Assembly: GCF_015905305.1 (NCBI RefSeq)
Contig: NZ_JADZLQ010000001.1
Span: 1,946,599-2,010,598, forward strand
Length of the DNA stretch: 64,000 bases
Direction: 5' to 3'
Source of the DNA: Pinirhizobacter soli
GTDB lineage: Bacteria > Pseudomonadota > Gammaproteobacteria > Xanthomonadales > Rhodanobacteraceae
Made by a program: the position numbers and the translations under genes. Positions 7,920 through 17,700 of the stretch are shown piece after piece. The notes beneath the pieces were generated by a model. The model saw nothing but the letters and a program-made list of their open reading frames with translations, did no database searches and had not been told where the DNA came from. Each line of letters starts with the position of its first letter. The stretch's first letter is position 1.

Positions 7920-8764
7920 ACGTCGATACTCATGATTTTCTGGCACATCTTGTAGCCGAGGAATTCCATGACACCGGCAATGGCAACCACGCCCCAACCA
8001 ATGACCGTGTGGAACATGGGCTGCATCGTCTCCGGATAGGCAAGGGTGAGAAACGTCACCATGGAGACAGGCAGCAAGGCCATCACGATGCCCTGCAGGC
8101 GGCCTTGCGCAGTCAGCGCCTTGACTTTTCCTTCCATGATCAGGCGCCGGCGGAGCGTGTCCGATAGCGATGCCATGCTCTCGGCCAGATTGCCGCCCAC
8201 ATCGCGCGAGATGCCGACAGCCGAAACGAACAGTGTTACATCGGGGATCGGCACGCGCTGGTTGAAGTTCTCCAGCGCCTCGTCCGGCTTGATGCCCATG
8301 CGCTGCTCACGAAGGACCAGGGAAAATTCCTGCGACAGGGGAGGGTCAAGATCGCGGGCAAGGCTTTCCAGTGCAGGAGCAAAACCAAGGCCTGCGCGCA
8401 TGCTGCTGGCGATCATCATCAGCCCGTCGGGAAGCTGCGCCTGGATCTTGTCGATGCGTCGCTGGCGCATCCACGCGTACGCCTTGCGGGGAAGGAATAC
8501 CAGCAGCAGAAGGACGCCCACGCCAAGGATCGGGTTACCGGTGGCCAGCCAGACGAACAGCGGTAGGATGACCAGCGCGACGACGTTTGCCATGAACAGC
8601 TTGCGCGCGTCCATGAACATGAACATGTCCGAGAGGTTGAACGTGGCCGTCGTGGTAAACGTATCGCGGTAACGTCCGTAGAAAACACCAGAATTACTGA
8701 TAGCGACATAGGCCAGCAAACTGATGCTGGCGAATACGATGACGGCGATAACGCGGGGATCCAC
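7916..8764 (-). CDS. tadB: TadB, Tad/Flp pilus inner-membrane platform protein
   Basis: 282 residues, paralogous to TadC: N-terminal membrane segment, two membrane segments around residues 60-100, the F domain (LPDGLMMIASSMRAGLGF ... VTLFVSAVGISRDVGGNL) and a C-terminal pair of membrane segments. It partners TadC in the pilus platform. The start is GTG at 8764, four bases after the tadA stop, with AAGGAG nine bases upstream. A longer in-frame ORF to 8893 lies within tadA and has no family similarity. Confidence 0.93.
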   Translation of the reverse strand: MDPRVIAVIVFASISLLAYVAISNSGVFYGRYRDTFTTTATFNLSDMFMFMDARKLFMANVVALVILPLFVWLATGNPILGVGVLLLLVFLPRKAYAWMRQRRIDKIQAQLPDGLMMIASSMRAGLGFAPALESLARDLDPPLSQEFSLVLREQRMGIKPDEALENFNQRVPIPDVTLFVSAVGISRDVGGNLAESMASLSDTLRRRLIMEGKVKALTAQGRLQGIVMALLPVSMVTFLTLAYPETMQPMFHTVIGWGVVAIAGVMEFLGYKMCQKIMSIDV

Positions 8765-8768
8765 CTGT

Positions 8769-10448
<1,680 letters not shown>

Positions 10449-10457
10449 GGGGCACCT

Positions 10458-11795
10458 TTAGTCGACGATGTCTTTGCCGACATTTTTTCGGAAGTCCGAT
10501 TCCATCTGCTTGCTGTGCTCGATCAGGTCGAGGTTTTCCTTGGTCTTTGCGCCGATCACGTAGGGCGTGATGAAAACCACCAGATCCGTGCGGTTGGCCT
10601 GGAAACTCCTTGAGCGGAAGAGCTCGCCAAGGACCGGGATCTGTCCCAGGCCGGGCATCTTGTCCATCTCCTTGGTGGCATTGGCATCGACCAGGCCCGA
10701 GATGACGATCGTGTCGCCCTCGTGGACGTTCACCTCGGCATTGGAGCGACGGGTGATGAAGCCGGGATACCCGGCGACCACGACGGTGGGATCGATCTTG
10801 CTAAGTTCAGTCTCGATCTTGGCCGAGATGTCACCGTCCGCACTGACAACCGGCTCCAGATGCAGCTTGATGCCGTAGTCCTTGTACTCGACCGTGGTTT
10901 CGCCAAACCCACTCGATACCGGAAGCGGCACCTGGCCACCGACCAGGAAGTCGGCCGAGCCACCGCTGCGTGCACTTAGCTGCGGGGTAGCCAGTTCCCA
11001 CGCACTGCCCGTCTGCATGGCAAGGTTGATCCTCGAACCAATGGTCGTGGCAAGCCCCAGGTAACTTTGTGTTCCCGGCACGCGGGTTGGATAGTTGGCC
11101 AGATTGGTAAGTCCCGGATCGGGCGGAATCACCCGAAAGTAGGGATTGGTGACGAAGTCATGCAGCAGGCCGCCCACTGGACCCTGGATCGACGTATCCC
11201 ACTGGATGCCGATCTGGTTCATGGCCTTCTTGTCGAATTCCATGATGCGCACCTGCATCATCACCATCGGCTGCATCTCCACCGCACTGGTGCTGGTGAA
11301 GTTCATCACCTGGGGGTAGATCTTCTTGATCGCATCGATCCGGCTGCTTTCCCCCGAGCCAATATTGCTCCCCGTGACAACTACATTGCTGCCCACTGGC
11401 GTTACCTCCACGCCCTGGATGTCGCCCAGCATGCGCTTGACCACGTCGGCCATCTGCTCGCCGTTACCTTCACCAATATGCAGGCTGACCATGCGCTGCT
11501 GACCATTGGCGAACCATAGCTGCACGTTGGTATCGCCAGGCTTGTTGGCGATGATGACCAACTCGTTCTTGCCGATGACCTTCACTTCAATGAGATTGCC
11601 GTTACCCACGGCGATCCGCTTCAGTGCCCCGGGAACCGAATAGACCGACGCCTGCCCCGCATACATGCCTACCTGCTCCGGTAGCACCGGTGAGGCGGCA
11701 TGCGCTTGTTCCGGCGCGATGATCGCCGGCGCGAGTACGCAACCGGTGATGAAGATGGCGCGGCGTGCCTGCCGCGCTAGGCTGTCAAATGCCAT
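10458..11795 (-). CDS. CpaC/RcpA-type Tad secretin
   Basis: 445 residues with a signal peptide ending near AHA-ASP. After it come the pilus/BON-like N domains (residues about 40-150) and the C-terminal secretin domain (about 200-430) with the conserved VNVHEGDTIVISGLV and VPVLGELFRSR-type motifs. It forms the outer-membrane channel for the Flp pilus. It starts three bases after the cpaB stop codon and is followed nine bases later by tadA. Length and domain order are normal for the family. Confidence 0.93.
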   Translation of the reverse strand: MAFDSLARQARRAIFITGCVLAPAIIAPEQAHAASPVLPEQVGMYAGQASVYSVPGALKRIAVGNGNLIEVKVIGKNELVIIANKPGDTNVQLWFANGQQRMVSLHIGEGNGEQMADVVKRMLGDIQGVEVTPVGSNVVVTGSNIGSGESSRIDAIKKIYPQVMNFTSTSAVEMQPMVMMQVRIMEFDKKAMNQIGIQWDTSIQGPVGGLLHDFVTNPYFRVIPPDPGLTNLANYPTRVPGTQSYLGLATTIGSRINLAMQTGSAWELATPQLSARSGGSADFLVGGQVPLPVSSGFGETTVEYKDYGIKLHLEPVVSADGDISAKIETELSKIDPTVVVAGYPGFITRRSNAEVNVHEGDTIVISGLVDANATKEMDKMPGLGQIPVLGELFRSRSFQANRTDLVVFITPYVIGAKTKENLDLIEHSKQMESDFRKNVGKDIVD

Positions 11796-11798
11796 GTA

Positions 11799-12575
11799 TC
11801 AACCCTTTCCCCCAATGATAAATTCCACGCCCGATACGCCTTTGCGCGCAGGTTTGTTCATGCGCAACAGGTCGTCCTGGCTCAGTACGCTCAGCCCGAA
11901 GGGATCCACGTTGCCGGCGGTACGCAGCATCACGCGTAGATCGCCGGCCTTGCTTGCCACAGCCACGCGCTGCGCATCGCCCGGCGCCAGCTCCAGGGTC
12001 AGGTTCGAGTAGTTCACGTCGGTCTTGCCTTCCGTTTGCACGCCCTTGGCATGCTTTCCGGTAGCCAGCACAAGCACGCTGCCGAGCAACGGCACGATCC
12101 GGGATTTCTCTTCGCTGGTAATAAGAAGCTGCAAATCGACGTGGTCGCCAGGGACGATCAACCCCGAGATCGAGCTGTTGTCATCGACCTGGATGGTGTA
12201 GGCGACGTCACCCTTGTTGATGATGTTGGAGAAGTGGTCGGTGACCAGGTCCACGGCGCTGCCGGGGATCGGCACGCCCTCGGCGAGCGGTGCCCGCAGC
12301 GGTTGGCCCAGGTACTGCTGGTAGTTGGCAGGCGTGATCGCATCAGCCGGGACAAACCCATCGGGAACGTCGCGTTCGGAGACGTCGTCGGCAGTAAGCA
12401 CGGCGCCCTTCTCAACGGCATGGGTCGGCACCACGAGCGGAACGGTCTTGGTGTTGTCGATCGGCGTGCGCGCGGCGACCTCGCTGTTGACATAGCGAAC
12501 GGCAAGCATGCTCGCCAACACGCCAAGGACGAGGGCGATCACCACGAACAGGAGGTTTCTATTGACCTTCAGCAT
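11799..12575 (-). CDS. cpaB: CpaB/RcpC pilus assembly protein
   Basis: 258 residues with one N-terminal membrane segment (LLFVVIALVLGVLASMLAV) and a periplasmic SAF-type domain (residues about 45-110, VVPTHAVEKGAVLTADDV). This is the CpaB/RcpC family, which lies in the periplasm and is needed for secretin stability and perhaps glycan binding. The ATG at 12575 was chosen because it gives the short basic start MLKVNRN before the membrane segment; the ORF is open to 12629 but that part overlaps the small pilin gene. Confidence 0.88.
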   Translation of the reverse strand: MLKVNRNLLFVVIALVLGVLASMLAVRYVNSEVAARTPIDNTKTVPLVVPTHAVEKGAVLTADDVSERDVPDGFVPADAITPANYQQYLGQPLRAPLAEGVPIPGSAVDLVTDHFSNIINKGDVAYTIQVDDNSSISGLIVPGDHVDLQLLITSEEKSRIVPLLGSVLVLATGKHAKGVQTEGKTDVNYSNLTLELAPGDAQRVAVASKAGDLRVMLRTAGNVDPFGLSVLSQDDLLRMNKPARKGVSGVEFIIGGKG

Positions 12576-12588
12576 GTAGGGCTTACCT

Positions 12589-12780
12589 TCAGAAAAGCGT
12601 CGCGGAAAGGGTGTACAGGAATGCTGCATAGGCGCTCTTGAACGCGTCCATCAGCTGCTTGATCACATTAGGGCCGGTCAACAACACCAGCACCAGGAAC
12701 AACGACACCACGATGTACTCCGTGGCGGCGGTGCCCCTCTGGCGGCGGCGCGTGAATCCAGTGAAAGTAGGCTTGGGCAT
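12589..12780 (-). CDS. Second, small Flp-like pilin
   Basis: 63 residues. It has a basic leader (RRRQRG), a class III processing site G16/T17 with glutamate at +5 and the adjacent tyrosine (G-TAATEY), then one hydrophobic helix and a short tail ending SATLF. This is the Flp/pseudopilin pattern, and the processing site falls at the same residue number as in the larger Flp protein at 16998-17279. It lies 13 bases before cpaB. It could be a minor pilin that starts or caps the pilus. Confidence 0.78.
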   Translation of the reverse strand: MPKPTFTGFTRRRQRGTAATEYIVVSLFLVLVLLTGPNVIKQLMDAFKSAYAAFLYTLSATLF

Positions 12781-12792
12781 GGTGGATTCCGC

Positions 12793-13473
12793 TCACGAAC
12801 CGGTCAGGTTGACAACGATGTTGCTGTGGTTGTCGCCCCGGGTAATGGCGACCGTCATCCGTTGCTTGCCGCGCTCGTAGTTCAGCAGGCAACCAGCGAC
12901 ACCCGCGGCGCATGTGTTGTCGCCGGCATTGGTCCACCCGTCGGACCGCATCTTCGAGATGTAGTAGGCGGAGTTCTGTTGTGGCGAGAGCCTGTTCACC
13001 ATGGCCAAGGTTCGGGCGGCGGTGTCGTCGTCCGGGTACTCGATGTCGTTGAACACCACCGTGTTGTCCGGGCGCGGCACTCCATGCCCGAGTTCGATCT
13101 TCTGGCGCTTTTCCGGAATCAAGGTCATGCCGATATCGCCCCGGCTGCCCTCGCCCTCCGGACGAACCTGCACGGTGACGTAGTAATCACCGTCCCGATG
13201 CCCGAGGATCTTCCATCCTTCGAAGTCGTTGGCCACCACTTTTGGCCCCCACTGCTTACGGAAGTACGTCAGCATCTGGTCGGTGGTCTGGCGCGAACGG
13301 AAGATCTGCGTACGCATCTCCACGCCGTTGTAGATCATGTGCTTGGTGACGGTGGCACTGTCGGTATCCTCGGGCAGCTTCGCCGTAGGCCACGATGCCG
13401 CCATGGCCGGGCTCACCGCCAGCGCCAGGACGGCAGCCACCGGAATGCGTGGTGCGCGCCTACTTGCTGCCAT
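12793..13473 (-). CDS. Secreted protein of unknown function in tad locus
   Basis: 226 residues, signal peptide cleaved near AMA-ASW. The mature protein has alternating strand/helix segments (MRTQIFRSRQTTDQML; LGHRDGDYYVTVQVRP), a disulfide-compatible cysteine pair near the C-terminus (NTCAAGVAGC) and no enzymatic motif I recognise. Its start overlaps the end of the upstream TadE-like gene and it is followed 12 bases later by the small pilin gene, so it is a component of the tad operon, probably periplasmic. Confidence 0.7.
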   Translation of the reverse strand: MAASRRAPRIPVAAVLALAVSPAMAASWPTAKLPEDTDSATVTKHMIYNGVEMRTQIFRSRQTTDQMLTYFRKQWGPKVVANDFEGWKILGHRDGDYYVTVQVRPEGEGSRGDIGMTLIPEKRQKIELGHGVPRPDNTVVFNDIEYPDDDTAARTLAMVNRLSPQQNSAYYISKMRSDGWTNAGDNTCAAGVAGCLLNYERGKQRMTVAITRGDNHSNIVVNLTGS

Positions 13474-14365
13474 AGCGCTTCAACTTGTCTGACGGAATGA
13501 CATCCGGGGCGGCCTTGCCGATCTCGGGCGGAATACCCGCCATGAAGAACCCGGCGAGCTCGGAGATCACTGGCAGCTGAAGCAACACGCGGACTTTATC
13601 GACGAGCGCGTCGGCCTTGTCGCCCAGGTAATTGGCAGGCGTGAGCGGTCGGATGGCAGCACGCACCTTTCGCGCCGTATCGTTCTGCGGCGAGCCATCG
13701 GCTGCCTCACCCGGTCCGTTCGCATCCCATGCGTCGGCCAGGAGCACGGTTCGACCATAGAAGTCCAAGTCCAGGTGATCGAGCGGATCGAGGAACGGAA
13801 GCGCCTGTCCACTGGTGTCGGTGATGTGCTCGGGCTTGGCGTGGACTTCGGCCGAGATCAATCCTTCGCGGTCGGGCGGAAAACTTCCCAGCCCGATCTT
13901 GCTGGTGATCGCGCCGATCTTGTCCAGCGCCTTGGACATCACCGCGGGAGATTCCGTGTTGGTGTACTTGGTCAGCGTGACGTTGCGGGCAAGCACCAGG
14001 TCGCGTCCGGCGAACGTGGTGAACATCGTGTCGCCCACCTTGGTGGTCGCGGCTGGATTGGTCTTCAATGCAACGTCGGTCGTCCCGTATTGCCAGGCCA
14101 GGAAGCGATTCTGCTCGCCCGCCGTGGCTGGCAAGGCATTCTTCACCAGGTTCGGATGCACGGCCGCGTCCCAGGCAGCCGTCCGGGCAGCCTGTTGGGT
14201 CTGCACATGCAGATGCATGTACTGGCCAAGAAGCCCGATCATCAGGAACATCGGCACCAGCACGATGCATGCGATGGCGACCTCGGCGAGGCTCTGCCCA
14301 CGCTGGGACGTGCGCGTACCGCGGCGAAACGCGCCCAGCGCCATGTTCGAACGGCTTGTCTGCAT
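13460..14365 (-). CDS. TadE/TadG-like pseudopilin
   Basis: 301 residues with a class III prepilin leader: site G23/Q24, glutamate at +5 (G-QSLAEV), then a membrane helix (ACIVLVPMFLMIGLLG) and a long periplasmic domain. It fits the TadE family but is about 100 residues longer than usual. Such proteins are minor pseudopilins. It lies 24 bases after the lipoprotein gene and overlaps the next secreted-protein gene. Confidence 0.8.
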   Translation of the reverse strand: MQTSRSNMALGAFRRGTRTSQRGQSLAEVAIACIVLVPMFLMIGLLGQYMHLHVQTQQAARTAAWDAAVHPNLVKNALPATAGEQNRFLAWQYGTTDVALKTNPAATTKVGDTMFTTFAGRDLVLARNVTLTKYTNTESPAVMSKALDKIGAITSKIGLGSFPPDREGLISAEVHAKPEHITDTSGQALPFLDPLDHLDLDFYGRTVLLADAWDANGPGEAADGSPQNDTARKVRAAIRPLTPANYLGDKADALVDKVRVLLQLPVISELAGFFMAGIPPEIGKAAPDVIPSDKLKRYGSK

Positions 14366-14389
14366 AGCCCCCTCCCTGCATCCCGTTAT

Positions 14390-15229
14390 TTATTGCGTGG
14401 TATCCACCGCCACATTGGCCGGGACTTTGAACGGGGCATCGCCAGTGCTCGCGCCCACGCTCATCTCGTCGGTCTTCAGTTGCCAGCCGGTGCCCTTGGC
14501 AGGTTTCGTCCAGAGCACGACCACATCGTCACTGCCGGGACGGCCGTCGCTACCCGCCAGTGCGCGGCCATCAGCCGAAAACCCCCACTGACGACCGCCG
14601 TCCCATACACAGGCCTGGTCACCGGAGGACGACTGCCAGATCTGGCAGGATTGACCACCCACCGCATCCTTGCCCGGCGTGGTGAAACCGCCCTGTCGCG
14701 CGGCGTCGTCGAGCTTGCCGTCGCTGGAATCCAGGGGCGTGGGCGCGGTCGGCGCGCCATTGTTCTGCTTCTGCCCCTTGTGCTCGGCCATGTCCAGCGT
14801 CCACGAACTGCCGTCGGCATGACTGATGTCGAGCTTGTCCTCGTGGACCAGCTTGAACTGGCATGGGGATGTCAATGTCTGCTGCCATTGTTCGGTATGG
14901 CGGGCTTCCTGACCGCCCGAGAGCCATGTCTCGACGCGCCGTTGCCCCACCTTGGTTACTTCGTCGGCGCCGAGGGCGCGCGTGGGAAGGCCGCTCTTCT
15001 GGCAGACCGCGAGAGCCTTCTGGTATTCGACCTGCTCTTGCGGTTGCCCGTCGGCAAGCATCACCACGGTCTGCACCACGTGCATGCTGGGGAAATCGCC
15101 AGCCTTCGCTGGTGCGCTGCTGTCTGTGCCTGCGGCGCTCGCCGGCTCGCCGCTTGAACAGGCGCCAAGTGACACCAGCGCCAACGCCGCTGCAACCGTC
15201 CGTGCATGCTTGATCGATACTGCTCGCAC
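14390..15229 (-). CDS. Lipoprotein of unknown function in tad locus
   Basis: 279 residues starting at GTG 15229, chosen because AAGGAGG lies eight bases upstream and because it places a clear lipobox (LGAC) about 24 residues in. The longer frame to 15319 lies inside tadG. The mature part has a Ser/Ala-rich linker, then a globular region with paired cysteines (SPCQFKL; QSCQIW; DQACVWDGG). No family was recognised. It overlaps no neighbour: tadG ends 14 bases upstream and a TadE-like gene starts 24 bases downstream. It is probably an envelope component of the pilus machine. Confidence 0.7.
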   Translation of the reverse strand: MRAVSIKHARTVAAALALVSLGACSSGEPASAAGTDSSAPAKAGDFPSMHVVQTVVMLADGQPQEQVEYQKALAVCQKSGLPTRALGADEVTKVGQRRVETWLSGGQEARHTEQWQQTLTSPCQFKLVHEDKLDISHADGSSWTLDMAEHKGQKQNNGAPTAPTPLDSSDGKLDDAARQGGFTTPGKDAVGGQSCQIWQSSSGDQACVWDGGRQWGFSADGRALAGSDGRPGSDDVVVLWTKPAKGTGWQLKTDEMSVGASTGDAPFKVPANVAVDTTQ

Positions 15230-15243
15230 TACTACTGCCTCCT

Positions 15244-16848
15244 TCAAAGACCCACGGCGCCTGCGCCGAACAGCGAAGCTTTCAGCGCCTCGGGCGTGTC
15301 GACCAACCGTGCCTGCCAATAGGGGCTAAACAGGTTGCCCATTTCCTGCTCCTTGTCGTCGCGCGGGAACAACGTGCGCGGTCGATCGAAATAAGTTTGG
15401 CCAGATGCCAGGGCCGTCATCGCATTATTCGGCGCACTGTCGGGCACCTGGAAGTCGGGCGGACCACCAATGCCCGCGACGTTGCTGCTGGTGCGTACGT
15501 CGGCCATCTTCTGCTCCACGACCACGCTGAAGATCGGCCCGACGTCGCCGGTTGTTCCGTAAGGCACCGTCGCCTTGTTCTTGGCGATGTCCTCGTACGA
15601 ATGCAGCCCCAGGTAGCCGCTGATGATCGCGTTGCTGTTGCTCGGCTGCGCCGGATTGCTCAGCGCTTTCTGGCCGGCCTTGTTGTTGTCCATGGCGCCG
15701 TTGTAGCGGGCGATGTGAACGTGGTTGTCCAGATCGTAAGGCGACGTCCAGCCCTGGCCGTTGTTGACACCTGGGTTGGCCAGGCTCCGGAAGTTGGCGC
15801 CCGGGCTTTTCGTGGCCGCGGCGCCGCCGTAGGCCATCGGCAAGTCGACCTTTGTGCACGCGCCGAAGAATGTGCACGGACCAAGGGAGAACTTGAAGGA
15901 CAGCGAGTCCATTCCCACCCAGTGGTTGTAGTTGATAAGGTCCGTGCCGCCGCGCTTGCCCATGAAAAGGTTGATCACGAGGGGAATATTGACCTTGATG
16001 TCGAAGGCATGATTTGCCGAGTCGGTATTGCGATCCTTGGAGAAGCCGTCGCGCGCTTCCATCACCACGTTCAACAGACGATCGGCATCGGCGTTGTGTA
16101 CGGCGTTACCGCTGGGAACGCTGTAGGTCTTGATGTATTGCCGCGTGGCCAGCTCCGCCTGGCTTACCAGGACGCCCATGCCAAGCGTACTGACGGATGC
16201 TTCCTTGTCGGTGCCCCCGGGTACGGGCGCTGTATTGGCCTTCACCACGCTGGTGACGACATTGGGGATGTCGCCGACCTGTGATTCTGCAATCAGGAAA
16301 GATGCGCCTGAATAGGCTTCGTTCGCGGCGCTCAGCGCCACGGTCGCGACGCTGAATGCCGTCTGCATCAAGTCGCGCCCTTCGATCATCACGGTTTTTA
16401 TTTCCTGCAGGGCCGTCGCGAACTCTTCCAGCGCGGCGCCGGCTTCAGCCAGGACAATCGTGAAGTCCGCGATCAGCCCGATTTTCTCGACGACACTCTT
16501 GATGTTGTCAGTGCCGTTGATCATGAAATTGACCCACGAGTGCATGCTCACCATCTGCGCCACGGATACCTCATTGGCCACCTGGGCCCGATTGAGGTAG
16601 GCGATGAGGTTGAGTGCGCGGGCTTCCTGCACGGCAGCGCTGTACGCAGCAGCGTCGGCGGTGTTGGTGAGCTGAAGCTTCTTGTTGACGACCTGCCCCG
16701 TGTTGAACAGGACAATCAGGCCGACGCAGAACACCAACAAGCAAATGACCGAAAGGATGAGCGCCTGGCCACGCGCCCGGGAAGGGGCAAACGTTACCTT
16801 GGGCGGCCGGGCGCTACCCTGCCGTCTTGATCCTTGTCGAGTAATCAT
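15244..16848 (-). CDS. tadG: TadG-like pilus assembly protein
   Basis: 534 residues. The N-terminus has a basic leader and RGQALILSVICLLVF, the TadG version of the pseudopilin-type helix; unlike the TadE proteins it lacks glutamate at +5, so it may stay unprocessed. It is followed by NTADAAAYSAAVQEARALN, the hallmark of the Tad N-terminal TadG domain (Flp pilus-assembly TadG-like). The rest is a large periplasmic domain. No von Willebrand MIDAS motif was seen, although many TadG proteins carry one. It is preceded by a 149-base gap with a strong hairpin after the flp gene. Confidence 0.82.
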   Translation of the reverse strand: MITRQGSRRQGSARPPKVTFAPSRARGQALILSVICLLVFCVGLIVLFNTGQVVNKKLQLTNTADAAAYSAAVQEARALNLIAYLNRAQVANEVSVAQMVSMHSWVNFMINGTDNIKSVVEKIGLIADFTIVLAEAGAALEEFATALQEIKTVMIEGRDLMQTAFSVATVALSAANEAYSGASFLIAESQVGDIPNVVTSVVKANTAPVPGGTDKEASVSTLGMGVLVSQAELATRQYIKTYSVPSGNAVHNADADRLLNVVMEARDGFSKDRNTDSANHAFDIKVNIPLVINLFMGKRGGTDLINYNHWVGMDSLSFKFSLGPCTFFGACTKVDLPMAYGGAAATKSPGANFRSLANPGVNNGQGWTSPYDLDNHVHIARYNGAMDNNKAGQKALSNPAQPSNSNAIISGYLGLHSYEDIAKNKATVPYGTTGDVGPIFSVVVEQKMADVRTSSNVAGIGGPPDFQVPDSAPNNAMTALASGQTYFDRPRTLFPRDDKEQEMGNLFSPYWQARLVDTPEALKASLFGAGAVGL

Positions 16849-16919
16849 CTAGCCCCCTTCTTGCTGCCCTGCATGGCAGGCAGGTGTCCGGCGGTTCTAC
16901 AAATCCAAGGTCGACGTTT

Positions 16920-16950
16920 CCACGCGGCCCTCTTGAAGAAGGCCACGTGG
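16920..16950 (-). terminator. Hairpin between flp and tadG
   Basis: On the minus strand CCACGTGGCC and GGCCGCGTGG pair over ten bases (one G-U) around an 11-base loop. It lies between the flp stop and the tadG start and has no T-run. The likely role is a partial terminator or 3'-end stabiliser, so that the major pilin is made in excess over the assembly proteins. Confidence 0.5.
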
Positions 16951-16997
16951 ATCCGCCGTAGTGAGATGCCCGGAACCGGACACCATCGGTCCTAGGA

Positions 16998-17279
16998 TTA
17001 GTGCGCGACCGTGTTGTTGTACTTGTTCAGACCCTTGTCGGCCTGGCCTTCCTTGGATGCGGCCGCGGACTGTTTACCCGCATCACCGATGGCCGACTGA
17101 GCGTTCTTGCCCGAAAGCTCCTGGGCCATGCCGCCCACCTGGGCGCGAACGGTGCCGCCGAAGTAAGCCACGGCCGCGATGGCCGCGATGGCGATCAGCG
17201 CGGTGATGATGATGTACTCGGTCATGCCCTGGCCGCGCTGACGGACACGGATGCCATTACGAAGAATCGTCGTTTTCAT
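16998..17279 (-). CDS. flp: Flp family major pilin
   Basis: 93 residues. A basic leader ends at G16, then the class III mature N-terminus QGMTEY with the conserved E and Y (G/XXXXEY), then a hydrophobic helix (IIITALIAIAAIAAVAYFG) and an Ala/Lys/Gln-rich tail. The tail of about 50 residues is longer than in typical Flp pilins (50-70 residues in total). It is the first gene of the tad locus, directly downstream of the AT-rich regulatory region, and is separated from tadG by a hairpin, as expected for an abundant major subunit. Removal of the leader needs a TadV-type peptidase, which is not in this window. Confidence 0.88.
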   Translation of the reverse strand: MKTTILRNGIRVRQRGQGMTEYIIITALIAIAAIAAVAYFGGTVRAQVGGMAQELSGKNAQSAIGDAGKQSAAASKEGQADKGLNKYNNTVAH

Positions 17280-17700
17280 GCGTTTGTACCCCTTTTGCTA
17301 AGTCGGACACTGCTACGAGTGTGAGAACTTGCCCCCTAGCCCGCTCCATTTTGCCAATCGCAAAAAACGGCGTGTTATCAGCTAGTTAGCTGCTGTCGTC
17401 GACGCCCCTCATCGGATAGAACACGAAACGTGACCAGCAGCGTCACCTTACGACAAATTTTGTCGCATCACGTATCAGATTTATTTCACTGAACAGGAAT
17501 ATTCAGCTTAAATTCAGATATATGTGTAGATTGTGTGCAATTTGCCGTTAAGGCGGCAAAATTTGTCAATCAAATCAACTGTATTGAACAAGTAAGAAAA
17601 AACGTTCAGGATGGCCGATTCACAACATTGGCTAGGCGGCCTAGTCAGATTTCATCTGAAACTAAACACCCTATAAACGCAATTTCACAAAAGTGAAACC
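17280..17700. promoter_or_regulatory. AT-rich divergent regulatory region
   Basis: 421 bases without a gene, clearly richer in A+T than the flanks, between flp (minus) and the OmpA-like gene (plus). Dyads seen: GTGAC-N7-GTCAC (17430-17446), CGACAAATTTTGTCG (17451-17465), TTTGCCG-N6-CGGCAAA (17541-17560), TCAGAT-TTC-ATCTGA (17645-17659) and TTTCAC-AAAA-GTGAAA (17683-17698, ending two bases before the ATG). The hexamer TCAGAT occurs three times (17475, 17514, 17645). TATAAA at 17672-17677 is a plausible -10 for the plus-strand gene. Several regulators, possibly including a nucleoid silencer, may act here. Confidence 0.6.

Noticed and set aside
17300-17380. Sigma-54-like TTGGCA...GC element upstream of flp on the minus strand
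   Set aside because: The spacing between GG and GC is nine bases, not ten, and the rest of the consensus is poor.
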